Assembly: GCF_037975245.1 (NCBI RefSeq)
Contig: NC_092579.1
Span: forward strand, 19,676,678-19,740,677
Source of the DNA: Apostichopus japonicus
Lineage: Eukaryota > Echinodermata > Holothuroidea > Aspidochirotida > Stichopodidae
Length of the DNA: 64,000 nucleotides
Reading direction: 5' to 3'
Made by a program: the position numbers and the translations under genes. Below, piece after piece: positions 46,531 through 57,671 of the stretch (positions are counted from its first letter, which is position 1; each line of letters opens with the position of its first letter). Under the pieces are notes generated by a model. That model was not told where the DNA came from. It saw only the letters and a list, made by a program, of their open reading frames with translations, and made no database searches.

Positions 46531-48280
46531 TTAAGCCTATATAGATAAAACAATACTTTTGCAGCAATTCTATTTTGTTCTATATATAAAGTAAATATAT
46601 GAGTCCCATATGGCACACAACTTATAAAACTCCTATAATTTCGCCTAAGTAAATCTCCGCTCAGTGTTACTAGATAACAAGTCGCCCTGATAAAAGGATA
46701 TTTGTTAAACTATACTTATCAAATTATATATCAATGCACTGAAACTATAGAAAAAAACCCCATAAGAATAAAAACAAAAAAACAGTGGGCTTACCTTCTG
46801 CAAAATCAAACGGAAGCGGCAGCTACTTCAAAGTCAATTCACAAAGTGACAAAAAAAATGATCGGCTGGTCTTGATCCGCCCCTCTCAGTGAACAACTGT
46901 AAAATTAATCATCAACTAGCTTCTCGATGTATACTCTTTGTTTTTACAAGTTACCCGTCTTTGTGTGTTTGGATCACAGAAGCAATGATTCACAACAGTG
47001 GCGTCTTCTACCCTGGTTATGCAAATATGACTTTCGATTCTGTTTTGTTTTAAATCTGTCCAGGTTAGAATCTGTTTGATTAGCAAAATGTTTTTCTGCC
47101 GATACAAGAGCCTTATATCTACGGCTCTGGCCGATGCTGTTAGAGGGCGCCCTCTTTAAATAACACCACAAATGCCTACACCACCACCACCAAAAAAAAA
47201 AAAAAAAAAAAAAAACACGTTGCAAGTTTCATTGGATGGTCAGTTCTAGTACATAAGACAGTGACCATTGGTTTCAATCACATTTAGCTGATTTATTATT
47301 TACGAATAGATAATTGGACTGCGCACCTACAAGAGCGACCTATACGTGTTTGGTATATCTGGATACTTTCGATTGTTATCCAGGTGTGAAAAGTTTCGCA
47401 CAACTGATATCCTTATCGAAAGTAAAGTGCGAAGACTAATCAAGAACAAAGGGCGGAAAACGAGAGAAAATCAGAACGAAGAGTAAACAACAAACACAAC
47501 TTGGATGGTAGCCATGAGCCGGGATGTGAAAGATTTCATTAACAACAACCACTACCACTACCTCACAATTATTATTACCAAAACAGGCCAATATTACTTC
47601 AAGTTAATCGATATAACTTGGGGTTAAGAAATAGAAAGGAAGGGATTGGGTAGGGAACGATTAGTCTGCATTCAGATTACCTTATCGGGAAATGGTTATC
47701 GAGGAATGACGCACTTAATAGGAATCTCCTGCCCCCCCCCCCCCTCCTTCCATCTCACTGCACCGAAATTCCTGTAATATCACTGATGTTAGTTGGAGAA
47801 TACGAATTATAATCCAAAAGCATTTCATGTAAAACTCTATCCCGCCAGCTGGTAAAACCCGGTCCGCATTCCCACTGCACTCACTCTCACATACGCACTC
47901 ACCCACACACCCACGCACACACTCGGCTCCCGATCCCAAACATAGTTTCCTCCAGGGAAAATCCAGGTATACCCTGATATGAAAGCGACTTCTAAACTAA
48001 TGAAGAGGAATAGTTACTCGAAAAAGTTTCGAGTTTTGTTTTAACCAGTTGAAACACGCACACCCCCTTCAATTTCAAGCATTAGTATTGGAGAACTTCA
48101 GATCGTCATGAGAGATCTAACTCGTTCTTATTTCCAACTGCGCAGTAGTTCCCAACTGCTGTTCAGCTAAACATAAACTAGGATTAGGGACTGAAAATTA
48201 ATTGGTTTGAAAGCAGTTTGTCTGCATCATATATACTACCTAACGTTCCATGTAAGAAATAGCATGCAAGTTGTTCAAAG

Positions 48281-49950
48281 CAGGGACGTAGCCAGGGGGG
48301 GGGGGGGAGCAGGGGGAGCGACCGCTCCCCCCTTTCAGTGTCGATTTTTTTTTAAACTGTCGTTTTTTAGCATGGTATTTTGTCAGTGCTCTTTTGATCT
48401 TGAATACTCGTCAGCTCCGTTAACTCGATTGTAACCGTAGTAACATTCACGCCTACTGATTCAACTACTTACTTAGTTTGGCAGATGCAATTAGCTAAAT
48501 TTAGCTTATAGCCAATTACAAGCCTACAGTTGGCCACTGTGTAATAAAATACATATTGCCTACCTAACCGCACTCTATGGAATGTCACGAACTGTATGCA
48601 CAACAACGTCGACAACGTTCGTTCAATGAGTCGTCCTAAGGTGTTGTACGAACAGCATGTTATGAAGCTAAGCTAGCAATCGTACGTGATACGCACTTCC
48701 TGTAATAATTATTACACTGCTAATACACTGCGATAACGATATTTGTTTTTAGGCCACTGCATATCTGGCATTATTACAAAATATGAAAGTTTATATTGTC
48801 CATCAGTTACGTTCGTCAAATGTATTAAAGTCCAGACATTGGACAATAAACAAGAATCATCCTACTGGAAAAAAATTGCAAAAGAGCACTATGTTTGTCT
48901 TTCTGATATATTATGTAAAAGAACATGTAAAAGAATTCAAACAGGAAACAAAATCTGCTGATTATGATATCATATGATCAGGGGCGTAGCCAGTATGTAG
49001 CACTGTAGGCCCGGGCCTACATTTTTTTGGCCAAGTTATATTTTTTTAAAAACACCCATAATTCAAATCGATAAGCTTGCTGGACGAGTTTAAGAGTCTA
49101 TAGACAGGAAAAACTATTGAAATGAACGTAGCAAGAATATGGCTAAATTAGGTGACCTATTCTTCTGTCATCTAGGCTGTCATTTCTATCGCGTGCCGTT
49201 TCATTCAACACTCTACCCGCCGAAAAGTTTGTTTTTTAACATGTAGTTAAGAACCCGTTTACGCAGATAATATTTCAGTTGAGAAAACAGTTGAGAAATT
49301 TGCGTCAGATTGCAATGGTCGGATACCTCTCGCCTTCTCTTATTAGGCTAACTTAAACATTTAATAGCTACAGTTGTATCAAAGACAATTACTGGCTATA
49401 GTTATATCAAAGACATTTCAGGCCTATCTTTGTATCTATAAGTATCAGAAGTTGAAACGTAAGACTACTCTGTACATGTACCTTGCTAATTTTAAATACA
49501 TTATGTAGTATTGAATTAGACATTTTCTAGCTACAGATGTATCAAAGACAATTACTGGCTATAGTTGCATCAAAGAAATTTCAGGCCTATCTTTGTATCT
49601 ATAAGTATCAGAAGTTGAAACGTAAGACTACTCTGTACATGTACCTTGCTAATTTTAAATACATTATGTAGTATTGAATTACGTACTATTTTAACTCATT
49701 TTTTTTTGTGGGTTTAAAAGTGATATTGAATGAGGTGTCTCAAGATAGCAAGAGGCCAGGGAACCAGAATGAACACTCGGGAAGGGCCGTTTCCGGCCAT
49801 CTGGGGGGTTTGTAAATCCAAAAATTTTCTTGAACGCTCCGCGCCAACCGATGGTGGCGCTCCGCTCAGATAGTCGTGCCTACAACTTTGAAAATCCACA
49901 TCAATCGCAAAAAGTGCTCCCCCCCTTTCAAATTCCTGGCTACGTCGCTG
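48281..49950. mobile_element. hAT-like element, 1.67 kb, 8-bp target duplication
   Basis: The ends CAGGGACGTAGCCAGG and CCTGGCTACGTCGCTG are inverted repeats with one mismatch. The flanks are both GTTCAAAG (48273-48280 and 49951-49958). The right end carries the subterminal hairpin module (GCGCCAACC...GGTGGCGC at 49840-49866). Inside are a 163-bp tandem duplication (49366-49691) and a second CAGGGGCGTAGCCAG at 48980 without a clear partner. A 72-codon Cys-rich frame (48746-48961) begins after a TTTGTTTTTAG acceptor-like site; it has no recognisable transposase features. Confidence 0.88.
49366..49691. repeat. 163-bp direct tandem duplication
   Basis: Copies start at AGCTACAGTTGTATCAAAGA (49366) and AGCTACAGATGTATCAAAGA (49529). 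They differ at only a few positions, so the duplication is recent. It lies entirely inside the 1.67-kb hAT-like element. Confidence 0.92.
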
Positions 49951-50159
49951 GTTCAAAGTATTTTCGAGGTCTTTGGTTGAAAAAAAGTTTTAAACGAAGC
50001 TTAACCACAGAAAACAGTTAAGTTACATCCTGTTATTTTTACCGTGAGCACTTTTTTTTTTTGTCTTAGATACATTCTTGAAACTTGTAATGAAAAGTTA
50101 ACCAACATGTGGTACTAAAACATCGAGACTTTAACCGTATGATCATGTACATTGGTGAC

Positions 50160-50305
50160 CAGTGGCGTGCGCAAAGAGAGGGGGGGAGGGGGGGGGGGGT
50201 CGGCGTCAACGAACCAAGGGCAGCTCCACTCCTGGATAAAATCCTTCATTCGCCACTGGCCCTTCCCCTAAAATGCAGCACCTTGAAATCTGGTCAACGC
50301 CACTG
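50160..50305. mobile_element. Short hAT-like MITE, 146 bp, perfect 8-bp target duplication
   Basis: It begins CAGTGGCGTGCGCAAAGA and ends TCTGGTCAACGCCACTG. The flanks are both TTGGTGAC (50152-50159 and 50306-50313). An extra internal CGCCACTGG (50251-50259) resembles another terminus. It lies about 480 bp beyond the 3' end of the truncated LRR gene. Confidence 0.87.
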
Positions 50306-50789
50306 TTGGTGACTCGTGTTCATTGTACCGAACGTCGAAGTTAGTATGTTTTTATTGCTGTGTAAAGGAGACAAAACACTTCCGAACAGGATCACTCGAT
50401 TTCACCAGACGAATATAATAGATGGCAGTATGACAAATTACATGCTATTCGTAAACCCGACTATATATGTCGGATATAAAGGAATTCTTCATCGCTATTA
50501 GAACTGCTCAAATTTAGCCTTTTCCATGGGTGAGCACAGAATTGGTTTGCCCGAGGTCGCAGTGAAAGTTTTTAATCAACTTCACTTGATGACAATAACT
50601 TACTTTGGAGCAATGTTCCGTCAGTTTGATACACTGCTGGCCTATGAACAACTGGTTATGGAATTGGCAATACTTTCTAACACAGCTGAAGGCATGGATT
50701 TTGGTATCGCAAGTTGACAATAAGTTTTCTAGGCACTGCAACTTGCAGAAATGGGTAAGGTGAAAACTTTGATCTCTGGGCAATGATGG

Positions 50790-51797
50790 TTAGATCATCT
50801 CTGCTGCCTCTCTCTGCTCTGCTTCGCTTGCATACGTTTTCAAAAGTAACTTTATCAGGACAACGGAAACCACAAGAAAAATGGCGCCAAGAGATATCGC
50901 AAATGACATCAAGATTTTATTTTGAAATAATCCTCTCGGTTCCTTATGAAATGCTTTCTCCGAGGTTGGCGGCTTCGTCATTCCTCCATCCTCCGTCGGA
51001 ACAATGAGTTTATTTATGTCTTGCGATACCACTCCCATAACCGTGTGACTTGGCGGGTCCTTGCTTGATAAAGCAACCTCTGTTGTGAAATCGTCAGTAC
51101 TTGTTAAGACCAGGACATCTTTGGCTGTAGTAACTTTGGGACAAATCTCAATATCTCGACGTGACAAATCAGAAAATGTCATTCCGTATCGGTCCATTGG
51201 AGTGTGACACTCCGGTGTTCCTCCTCGACAGGTCTCGAGCAAACTGTCGCTACCAGTATCAAGAAACCTCTGAAGGAGAGATGGAAGATCACATTCACAG
51301 TCCCAATAGTTGTCGCCAAGACACAAGATTGTCGTCGTGGGTAATGGTATTAGTACTTCTGATGTTATGGTAGCCAACAAGTTGTTGTGTAGATCCAGTT
51401 TCTGCAACATTGCAAGGCCTGCCAACGCATTTGGAGAAAAGTGGGAAATGTAATTATTACTTAGATCAAGAATTTTCATCTTCTCATTGTTTTGGAATAT
51501 GTTGTTTTGGATGTCATAATGAATTCGATTGTGTGACAAGTTTAGCTCTCTCAATTCCGTGAGGAGTTTGGTCCTATTGGGCACTTGGTCAAGTCGGTTT
51601 TCACTGAAGTCAAGCTTTAAGGCACTGGTGTTGATTGGAGGAAGTACTTCGTCATACAATCCAGAACAGTCGAAAATCGTGCCCATCTGACCATCAACGA
51701 TGTCGTTGGTACAAGAGCATCGAGAGGGGCAGGAATAGGTTACAATCGCCAAAGACGAGAGGATAGGGATGAGCAAGATGATGAAAGTGGAGGACAT
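50790..51797 (-). CDS. Truncated LRR transmembrane paralogue (335 residues)
   Basis: It has the same signal peptide, LRRNT, repeats and LRRCT as the 488-residue receptor. Over residues 1-238 I count three substitutions (R58S, I76T, R176Q) and a two-residue VL insertion after 229. After DFTTE similarity drops to roughly half: the stalk and TM (ILMSFAISLGAIFLVVSVVL) are recognisable but diverged. The frame stops 15-20 residues after the TM (SEAEQREAAEMI). Bases beyond the stop still resemble the paralogue's ENLTVIGQRS region in another frame (two extra bases), so the stop comes from a frame change, and the tyrosine-motif tail is absent. It could be a decoy receptor, a form fused to another exon by splicing, or an early pseudogene. 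Confidence 0.85.
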   Translation of the reverse strand: MSSTFIILLIPILSSLAIVTYSCPSRCSCTNDIVDGQMGTIFDCSGLYDEVLPPINTSALKLDFSENRLDQVPNRTKLLTELRELNLSHNRIHYDIQNNIFQNNEKMKILDLSNNYISHFSPNALAGLAMLQKLDLHNNLLATITSEVLIPLPTTTILCLGDNYWDCECDLPSLLQRFLDTGSDSLLETCRGGTPECHTPMDRYGMTFSDLSRRDIEICPKVTTAKDVLVLTSTDDFTTEVALSSKDPPSHTVMGVVSQDINKLIVPTEDGGMTKPPTSEKAFHKEPRGLFQNKILMSFAISLGAIFLVVSVVLIKLLLKTYASEAEQREAAEMI

Positions 51798-51830
51798 CTT
51801 GGTGTAATCTGTGAATGCAAATATGTAAAG
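51798..51830 (-). other. Splice acceptor and 5' UTR start of LRR gene, copy 2
   Basis: The minus strand reads TTTGCATTCACAG, then ATTACACCAAG and the ATG. The 11-base leader is identical to copy 1 and the presumed intron is unrelated. Confidence 0.68.
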
Positions 51831-52932
51831 TACTTATGTGTCATCGTGCATCAACGACTGATCTATGGTCTGTCTTGTTAATGTGATCTTGTGTCCGTTC
51901 TTTACACCAAGAATGTCAATCGTATAGGTAATGGTTATAGATAATATTCCTAAATATGCTATAGATGCGATACTATTGAGAACACCTTCAACCGAAAATA
52001 CCATTCAGGTTCGAAGAGTATTATCTGTTACGTCCTGTTGACGTAGGCCTTATAGTCGTTTCTTCGCAAATAATATAATAGCTAGCTATATGTTGACAAG
52101 TGGTTTATAGCCTTTTTAAAACATATTCCATTTATTGATATATTTAGGTCTTTCTAACGGCGACTTAAATAAACCGCGATTTCTGTGAATAAGTTCGGAG
52201 AGCCCAACATGCATGACAGTTCTTTTGGAAATGCTTCCGTCGGAAAAGGATCTGCTCATCTTAAGAAACATGTTTATGATATAGTCAGAAATTGTGATAG
52301 TTGTATCAAGTTCTGTGATAAATGTTCTCAAGTTTTAGCGAGGCAGCCAAAACACGTTGTTGTATTTATATTAATCAAAAAAATATCACAATATGAGTTG
52401 TTTATTTGGTTGTATTGTTCTGTTTAATTTCATGAAGACTAATAATTTATAATGTCGTACGGTACCTATTGGTATACAAACAGGGTTTTGGATTCCAGAG
52501 ATGAAATCAAATGCCACGAGAATTTTATATGACATATACTTTGACGATGTAGTGTGTCAGTCATTTTCAATAAAATGATAACTGATCTCGGCTACGGTCC
52601 GTAACATGTTTGATATCAGTATTGAACGTATATTGGTCAAACCGAGTAAACGAATCATACAACAGAAGTTAAATTAGCGAGAGGCTATAGTGTTTTTCCA
52701 ACTTGCTAGCACATGCCAAGTTGGTGGGTGATTTGATTGTTCATTTAAAAATAACGGAAAATAAAAACTTGAAAAATTATACGATGGCTTCTATCCATCA
52801 TCATCACATGAAATATAAGAAATGTTTCGTGTTCAAAATTGTGACGAAGATGCCTTAACGTTACATGATATGTGTACCATCACGTTAAGCTGGGTACAAA
52901 CGATTTTTTTTCTTCGAACCTACACTAAGGCC
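51831..52932. other. Upstream flank of LRR copy 2, no gene recognised
   Basis: A plus frame at 52185-52427 has a CDSCIKFCDKCSQ cluster, but it lacks splice sites or a family match and is probably chance. No first exon or promoter for the LRR gene was identified. Confidence 0.4.
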
Positions 52933-53523
52933 CATAGGCGTAGGAGGCGGGGGTTGGAGGGCTGCAGCCCCCCCCCCAACCAATTTTTTTTATTGAAAAT
53001 TCGGGCAATATGCTGAGAATTTTTCGGGCACCTAATACAAGAAGTAATTTGCAATGTGCTTTTCAATGCTTAAACTTATATTATTATTATCATTATTATT
53101 GAAACGACCTCCCCAATAATTCGAACCTACACTAAGGCCCATAGGCGTAAGAGGCGGGGGTTGGAGGGCTGCAGTCCCCCAACCAAATTTTTGTGTGAAA
53201 ATTCGGGCAATATGCTGAGAATTTTTCGGGCACCTAATACAAGAAGAATAATTTGCAATGTGTTTTTCAATGCTTAAACTTATATTATTATTATCATTAT
53301 TATTGTAACGACCTCCCCAATAATTATAACCAATATGGAAGGATAATAACACGGAAAATGATTGTATGTTATTAGCATGTGATGTAATAACCGATGAATG
53401 CCTGTATGATATGCACATTACCATGTGGAAGGAGCGCGCGAAAAAATTTTGGTTATATTTTTCGGGCAAGTCGTTACAGCCTCCCCCCCCCCCCCTCAAT
53501 CAAATTAGGCTCCTACGCCTATG
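52933..53523. mobile_element. hAT-like element with CATAGGCGTAGGAG ends and internal duplication
   Basis: The start CATAGGCGTAGGAGGC and end GGCTCCTACGCCTATG are inverted repeats. The flanks are CTAAGGCC (52925-52932) and GTAAGGCC (53524-53531), 7 of 8 matching. A 207-bp tandem duplication (52915 and 53122 starts) includes the left end plus the host flank CGAACCTACACTAAGGCC, so it arose after insertion. A related element is nested in the copy at 33508-35421. Confidence 0.78.
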
Positions 53524-54828
53524 GTAAGGCCGCCTGGAAGCAAATCTCGATAGTGTAAATCTGTTTGAAAACGGACTGAGATAAGACAATGTTTACAGTT
53601 TGACAGTTTGTTACGGGCTTTCTCAATACGTTTTCGATTTGCCAAGATGGTCCCAAATTACTCAATAAACTCTGTTGAGAACGCCTAAACACACTAAATG
53701 AAAGCGACCTTTCATACAATGAAAATCTAAGGTTGACAAAGCATCTGTTCTTGCCCTCGCAATTTTTGTCGAGTGAAAAACCCTGCCAAAAAGCATGGCA
53801 GCGAATGACACTTTTACATAAATGCAGGTAGTGTTTTTATTCATAAAGCTATATCTCCAGTAGCCTGTACAAGCTTTGCGTTCATACCTGCCATGAAGTA
53901 TAATGAGATACTTAGTTGCCGTTATTCAACATAACACCAAACATACAGATGAAGAATGAGCTGTATCTTTCTATCACGTGAGTTAGTAAAAACATCGTCA
54001 GATCACCCTTGCAGTAAGCTATTTCCTTCCATCACAAGTGTACAAGTATACAGTAGCATAATTATGTGCATTGACTGTATGTGCATTCCATTAAGAAGCA
54101 TAACAATTAGTTGCAATATATTTACACTTCATTGATTCCACACAATAGGTCCAATGTGATGTTTAGCTGAAGGTCTGATCTTGAGGTCGGCAGCGAGACA
54201 AATCACGAAATTAACTGTGATGGTCAGATGACAGAGAGGGAGATAGGAGGGGTATTCATGTCACCTAGCTTGGATAACTTCCCCCCCCCCCATATTTCAT
54301 AGGGGGGAATTCGCTATGGTTGTGTTTTGCCAAGAAACAAATATAAAGTGTTTTTCTAAGAATAAATTGTCCAACACCCCTCCCCCACCCCACCGAATTT
54401 CCAGCCCTCTAATTGTAAAGTATTTCCAAATCGCATACACAATATTCATACACATAGGATCAGTTCAACATACATACACAAATCAAAGATTAAATCCTGG
54501 TAAACTTTAATGTTATACAGAGGTATGCCGTTCCTGTACAGCAATACCATGCGCTATATTGAAAGTCAATGCACTTTTCTGACTGAACAGTTTAGCATAA
54601 TTACTCGTTTAGCCACCAAGCATTTTTCACGCTTTTTGAGCAAAGACTGAGCTAAGTGATCGTACAGAGAAAAAATGAAAAAAGAAAAAAAAATGTTAGA
54701 CAAAGCTTATTGGAAAGCATCTCAGTGAAGCACTATTGCCATTGTACAAGACAATGTTTTAATTAACATTCTTTTCTGGGAATGATTCTTTGTTATTTAA
54801 ATATTGGGTAGAGATCATATACTCTGAG
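53524..54828. other. Intergenic, no gene recognised
   Basis: Only short frames and C-rich patches (54283-54293, 54378-54393) occur here; no splice-supported exon. Confidence 0.5.
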
Positions 54829-55182
54829 TAGTGGTGTACGCAAGGGTGAGGGGGAAGGGGTCATCCCTCCACCTCCATCAGTCAGTCGGGCCAAAACTTT
54901 TTTTCGAGGGATAATTCAAAATTCAAAACTATTTATCAGCACAAAATTGTGTTTAGACCTTATTTTTGACGTTATTGATCATTTAATTAGGCCTATGTCT
55001 TAAAATTGCGCCGTTTGCCCCCCCCCCCCACACACACACCCACACACACACACATTTGAGAGTAGCATTCAACGACCACACCGCCTTCAACCCTTCCATG
55101 AAGGTTCCATCCCTACCTTAATCAGTCGGGGGTGCAATTTGCCTTACCCCTTCCCCACCTCATAACCCCGTGCACGTCGCTG
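54829..55182. mobile_element. hAT-like MITE, 354 bp
   Basis: It starts TAGTGGTGTACGCAAGG and ends CCCCGTGCACGTCGCTG, imperfect inverted repeats. The flanks are ACTCTGAG (54821-54828) and ACCCTGAG (55183-55190), 7 of 8 matching. A CA-rich run lies at 55028-55054. Confidence 0.65.
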
Positions 55183-55190
55183 ACCCTGAG

Positions 55191-57552
55191 TTATCTTACT
55201 ACAACAAGCAATTAGTTATTCCATGTCATTTTTTACGATATGAAATATTTCAACATACATTCCTGTTTCCTAACATATAAAACTTATAAAACCTCAGGTT
55301 TCAATAGCTGTGATTTACTCGAGTCACTTATAGCCTCAGTGGGACACAACCCCTCGATTCGTTGGATCAAAGAGGTTAATATATCCCAGAACAGAATACT
55401 CATGAGATGTTAACGTGATATCACGAGAACCCAAACAGTCTGGCCATACATGTACAGCTATACATAAGGGCTGAACAGACCATCCATCGCACTGTGTTGC
55501 ATTTCTGTGAATGGCAGTGCCAGCGAGACGACGTATTATCGTCATTATACCTGAACCAGACATACCAAACACAACAATAACATTCACTTGCCTCTGGTTC
55601 AAACCACTTTGGTTTCAAACATGAATGTGCGGATTTTCCGTTTATCTTATAAAAGAGTCGTAAACACCTCACAAAAATACGAACGGACACATTACGTTTA
55701 AAATACGAAATTTTGTACATGTCAAAAGCGATCAAAAAATGGAAGTACTTACACCAAACTTGAGCGAGATCTCGTCAACGAAAAGTATAATCATGTTATT
55801 ATGTTTATTAATTGCTGCTATCACGAGATTCATTGCGAGTCATCTCCGGAGGGTGCATATAAATACTATACCACGATATATTACATAAGTGAGGTACAGT
55901 TAGTTACGGATGCTTGTAACACTCATGCGATTAAACTAGATCATCAATTTGAGATATATATACCTAACTACCAAACAAAATTCTATCGTATGCGGTATGA
56001 AATATACTTACGGTTGTAGTGTCCCGGATGTAAGTCACTTTACAAAATGGCTGGAAGCGAGACGGATAAAAATACAGAAACCTAAGCAACAACCGGACAC
56101 AGTCTACGACGAGGTGGATGATTGCATTAAGCCATCCGCAGATATCTACCATACACTTGATCACTCGTTGAATATGTTTTCTACATAATCTTGGGACAAC
56201 AATCGATATTTATGCACGACTATCTTTAGTTGCGGTGTATGTAATAGTTTTGTATCCAGCACGAACATGAATTAAGTGCAACGGAGGATTACTCCGTCCT
56301 TTTGTTACGTTTAAAAATAGTACCTCTACTCACAACTAATTATAACGCTTTGATTGGTTTTGCCTTCCTTTCATGATCTTTGTTAGATCATTAAATGGTC
56401 TCCATCAGATACAATAGATCAAAGTATTTATAGTATTCGTAATATACAATAGCAAACAGACCGACTATATGACAAGAGGTACGTAAACAAATTACAGGTC
56501 ATTCTATTATTGTATGGGTGAACATTTTCGTGAGCAATTCAAACGATATCCACATTTTTAGCAGATTTAGTAGAGGAAAATGATTCTTACCTTTTTCATT
56601 CTATTATAGCATGAATAAAACTACGAAGTGCATAAACTGTTGATTCTTTGTTTTTGCAATGGGGCATAGCTTATCCCTAGTAATAAGTAGAACGATCTAT
56701 TGCATAAAATCAGTTCGTGACAGTGTTTCCACTTTGAAGGAAATTCCTCGGAATACGATAAAAGTCGGGTACATTTTTCGGAGACTAACAAGTGGCGATT
56801 CGTATACACCCTAGAGTATTTGTTATTACAAAACGTTTCATGATATCTTACAAGGATAACTTTGGTTCATTCCCTGTAACGACGAAGTCATCCATCAATC
56901 CTCAATACAGGTTAACAATCTAATTTAAAGTTACTACAAAGGCAACTCTGCAATTTAAGTATTCAAGAACACAACTTAGCGGTTATTATAGCTTTTTGCT
57001 TTTTCAAATTTATTTCAAATTTTTTATCACGGTTTATTTCAACAAAACTTAAAAAATACATTTATCTTTATGTCTTCTTTCTTCAAAACCAAATGTTTAC
57101 AACTTTCTGTCTTACAAGAAGGAGCATTGGGCAATGAAAAAAACGAGATAGGATTTGAGTATGGGCATTAATCTTATTCGTTGTTTCATTCACATTACTG
57201 TGCCCATTTTTATGTATATTTATATTTTAATGTTCTTTATTGTAGTTTATAATCCTGTCTTTTATCATTTTTTTTACTTTTGTTATTGCTGTTGTTATTA
57301 CTTTCAGGTTTTCATAAGTTTGGTAATTTTATATTCCAGGTATTGGTTCTTTTGTACAGTGCTCTTGAGCATGTTATTTCATGATCACATCACTTTAATA
57401 TATGGTATTTATTTATTATATTTATTATAGATAGGAGGAAAAGAAATGACACTGTTATCCCGCGTACCGGTGTGTCTTATATTTTTCGTAAACACGAATG
57501 GGTGATCTGCTCAGCGGAAATATTGCCATTTAAAACAAATTTCTCATAAATA
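55191..57552. other. Region with weak candidate exons only
   Basis: Apart from the candidate exon at 56020-56188 nothing is supportable. A minus frame (55336-55602) contains VNVIVVFGMSGSG, P-loop-like up to the point where the essential Lys should be, and a GTATAATG donor-like site follows exactly there. Upstream support is missing. Confidence 0.35.
56020..56188 (+). CDS. Candidate terminal exon with tyrosine-motif tail
   Basis: After TTACGGTTGTAG the frame reads SVPDVSHFTKWLEARRIKIQ, then KPKQQPDTVYDEVDDCIKPS, then ADIYHTLDHSLNMFST and stop at 56186-56188. YDEV and YHTL, separated by ten residues, resemble SH2-binding or ITAM/ITIM-like signalling tyrosines. The exon start is uncertain, because a donor-like GTAAGT lies at 56030 and the acceptor tract is poor. 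Partner exons were not found, and the call could be wrong. Confidence 0.28.
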
Positions 57553-57671
57553 CAGGGGCGGATCCAGGGGGGGGCCCGGGGGGCCCGGGCCCCCCCTTTA
57601 TGAAAATCCTGATTTTTTTTTTTTTTTTTTTTTTTTTTACCGCGTTCGAGGGAAAGTGCCCCATGCGTGAT

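Larger units (their letters stand above)
42111..48280. other. Mostly non-coding; upstream region of LRR copy 1
   Basis: No long supported gene is present. It contains TTATG pentamer repeats (43700-43747), a poly-A run (47191-47215), a CA/CACA-rich patch (47880-47925), a tRNA-like fragment (46457-46530) and one weak candidate exon (44299-44413). The first exon and promoter of the LRR gene should lie here but were not located. Confidence 0.45.

Noticed and set aside
52185-52427. Plus frame with CDSCIKFCDKC, considered as an integrase-type zinc finger
   Set aside because: The required His-His spacing and the following integrase core are absent and the frame ends quickly.
55336-55735. Minus frames with VNVIVVFGMSGSG, P-loop-like
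   Set aside because: The essential Lys after GSG is absent in the unspliced frame; a donor-like GTATAATG sits there, but there is a stop just upstream and no good acceptor, so no exon can be fixed.
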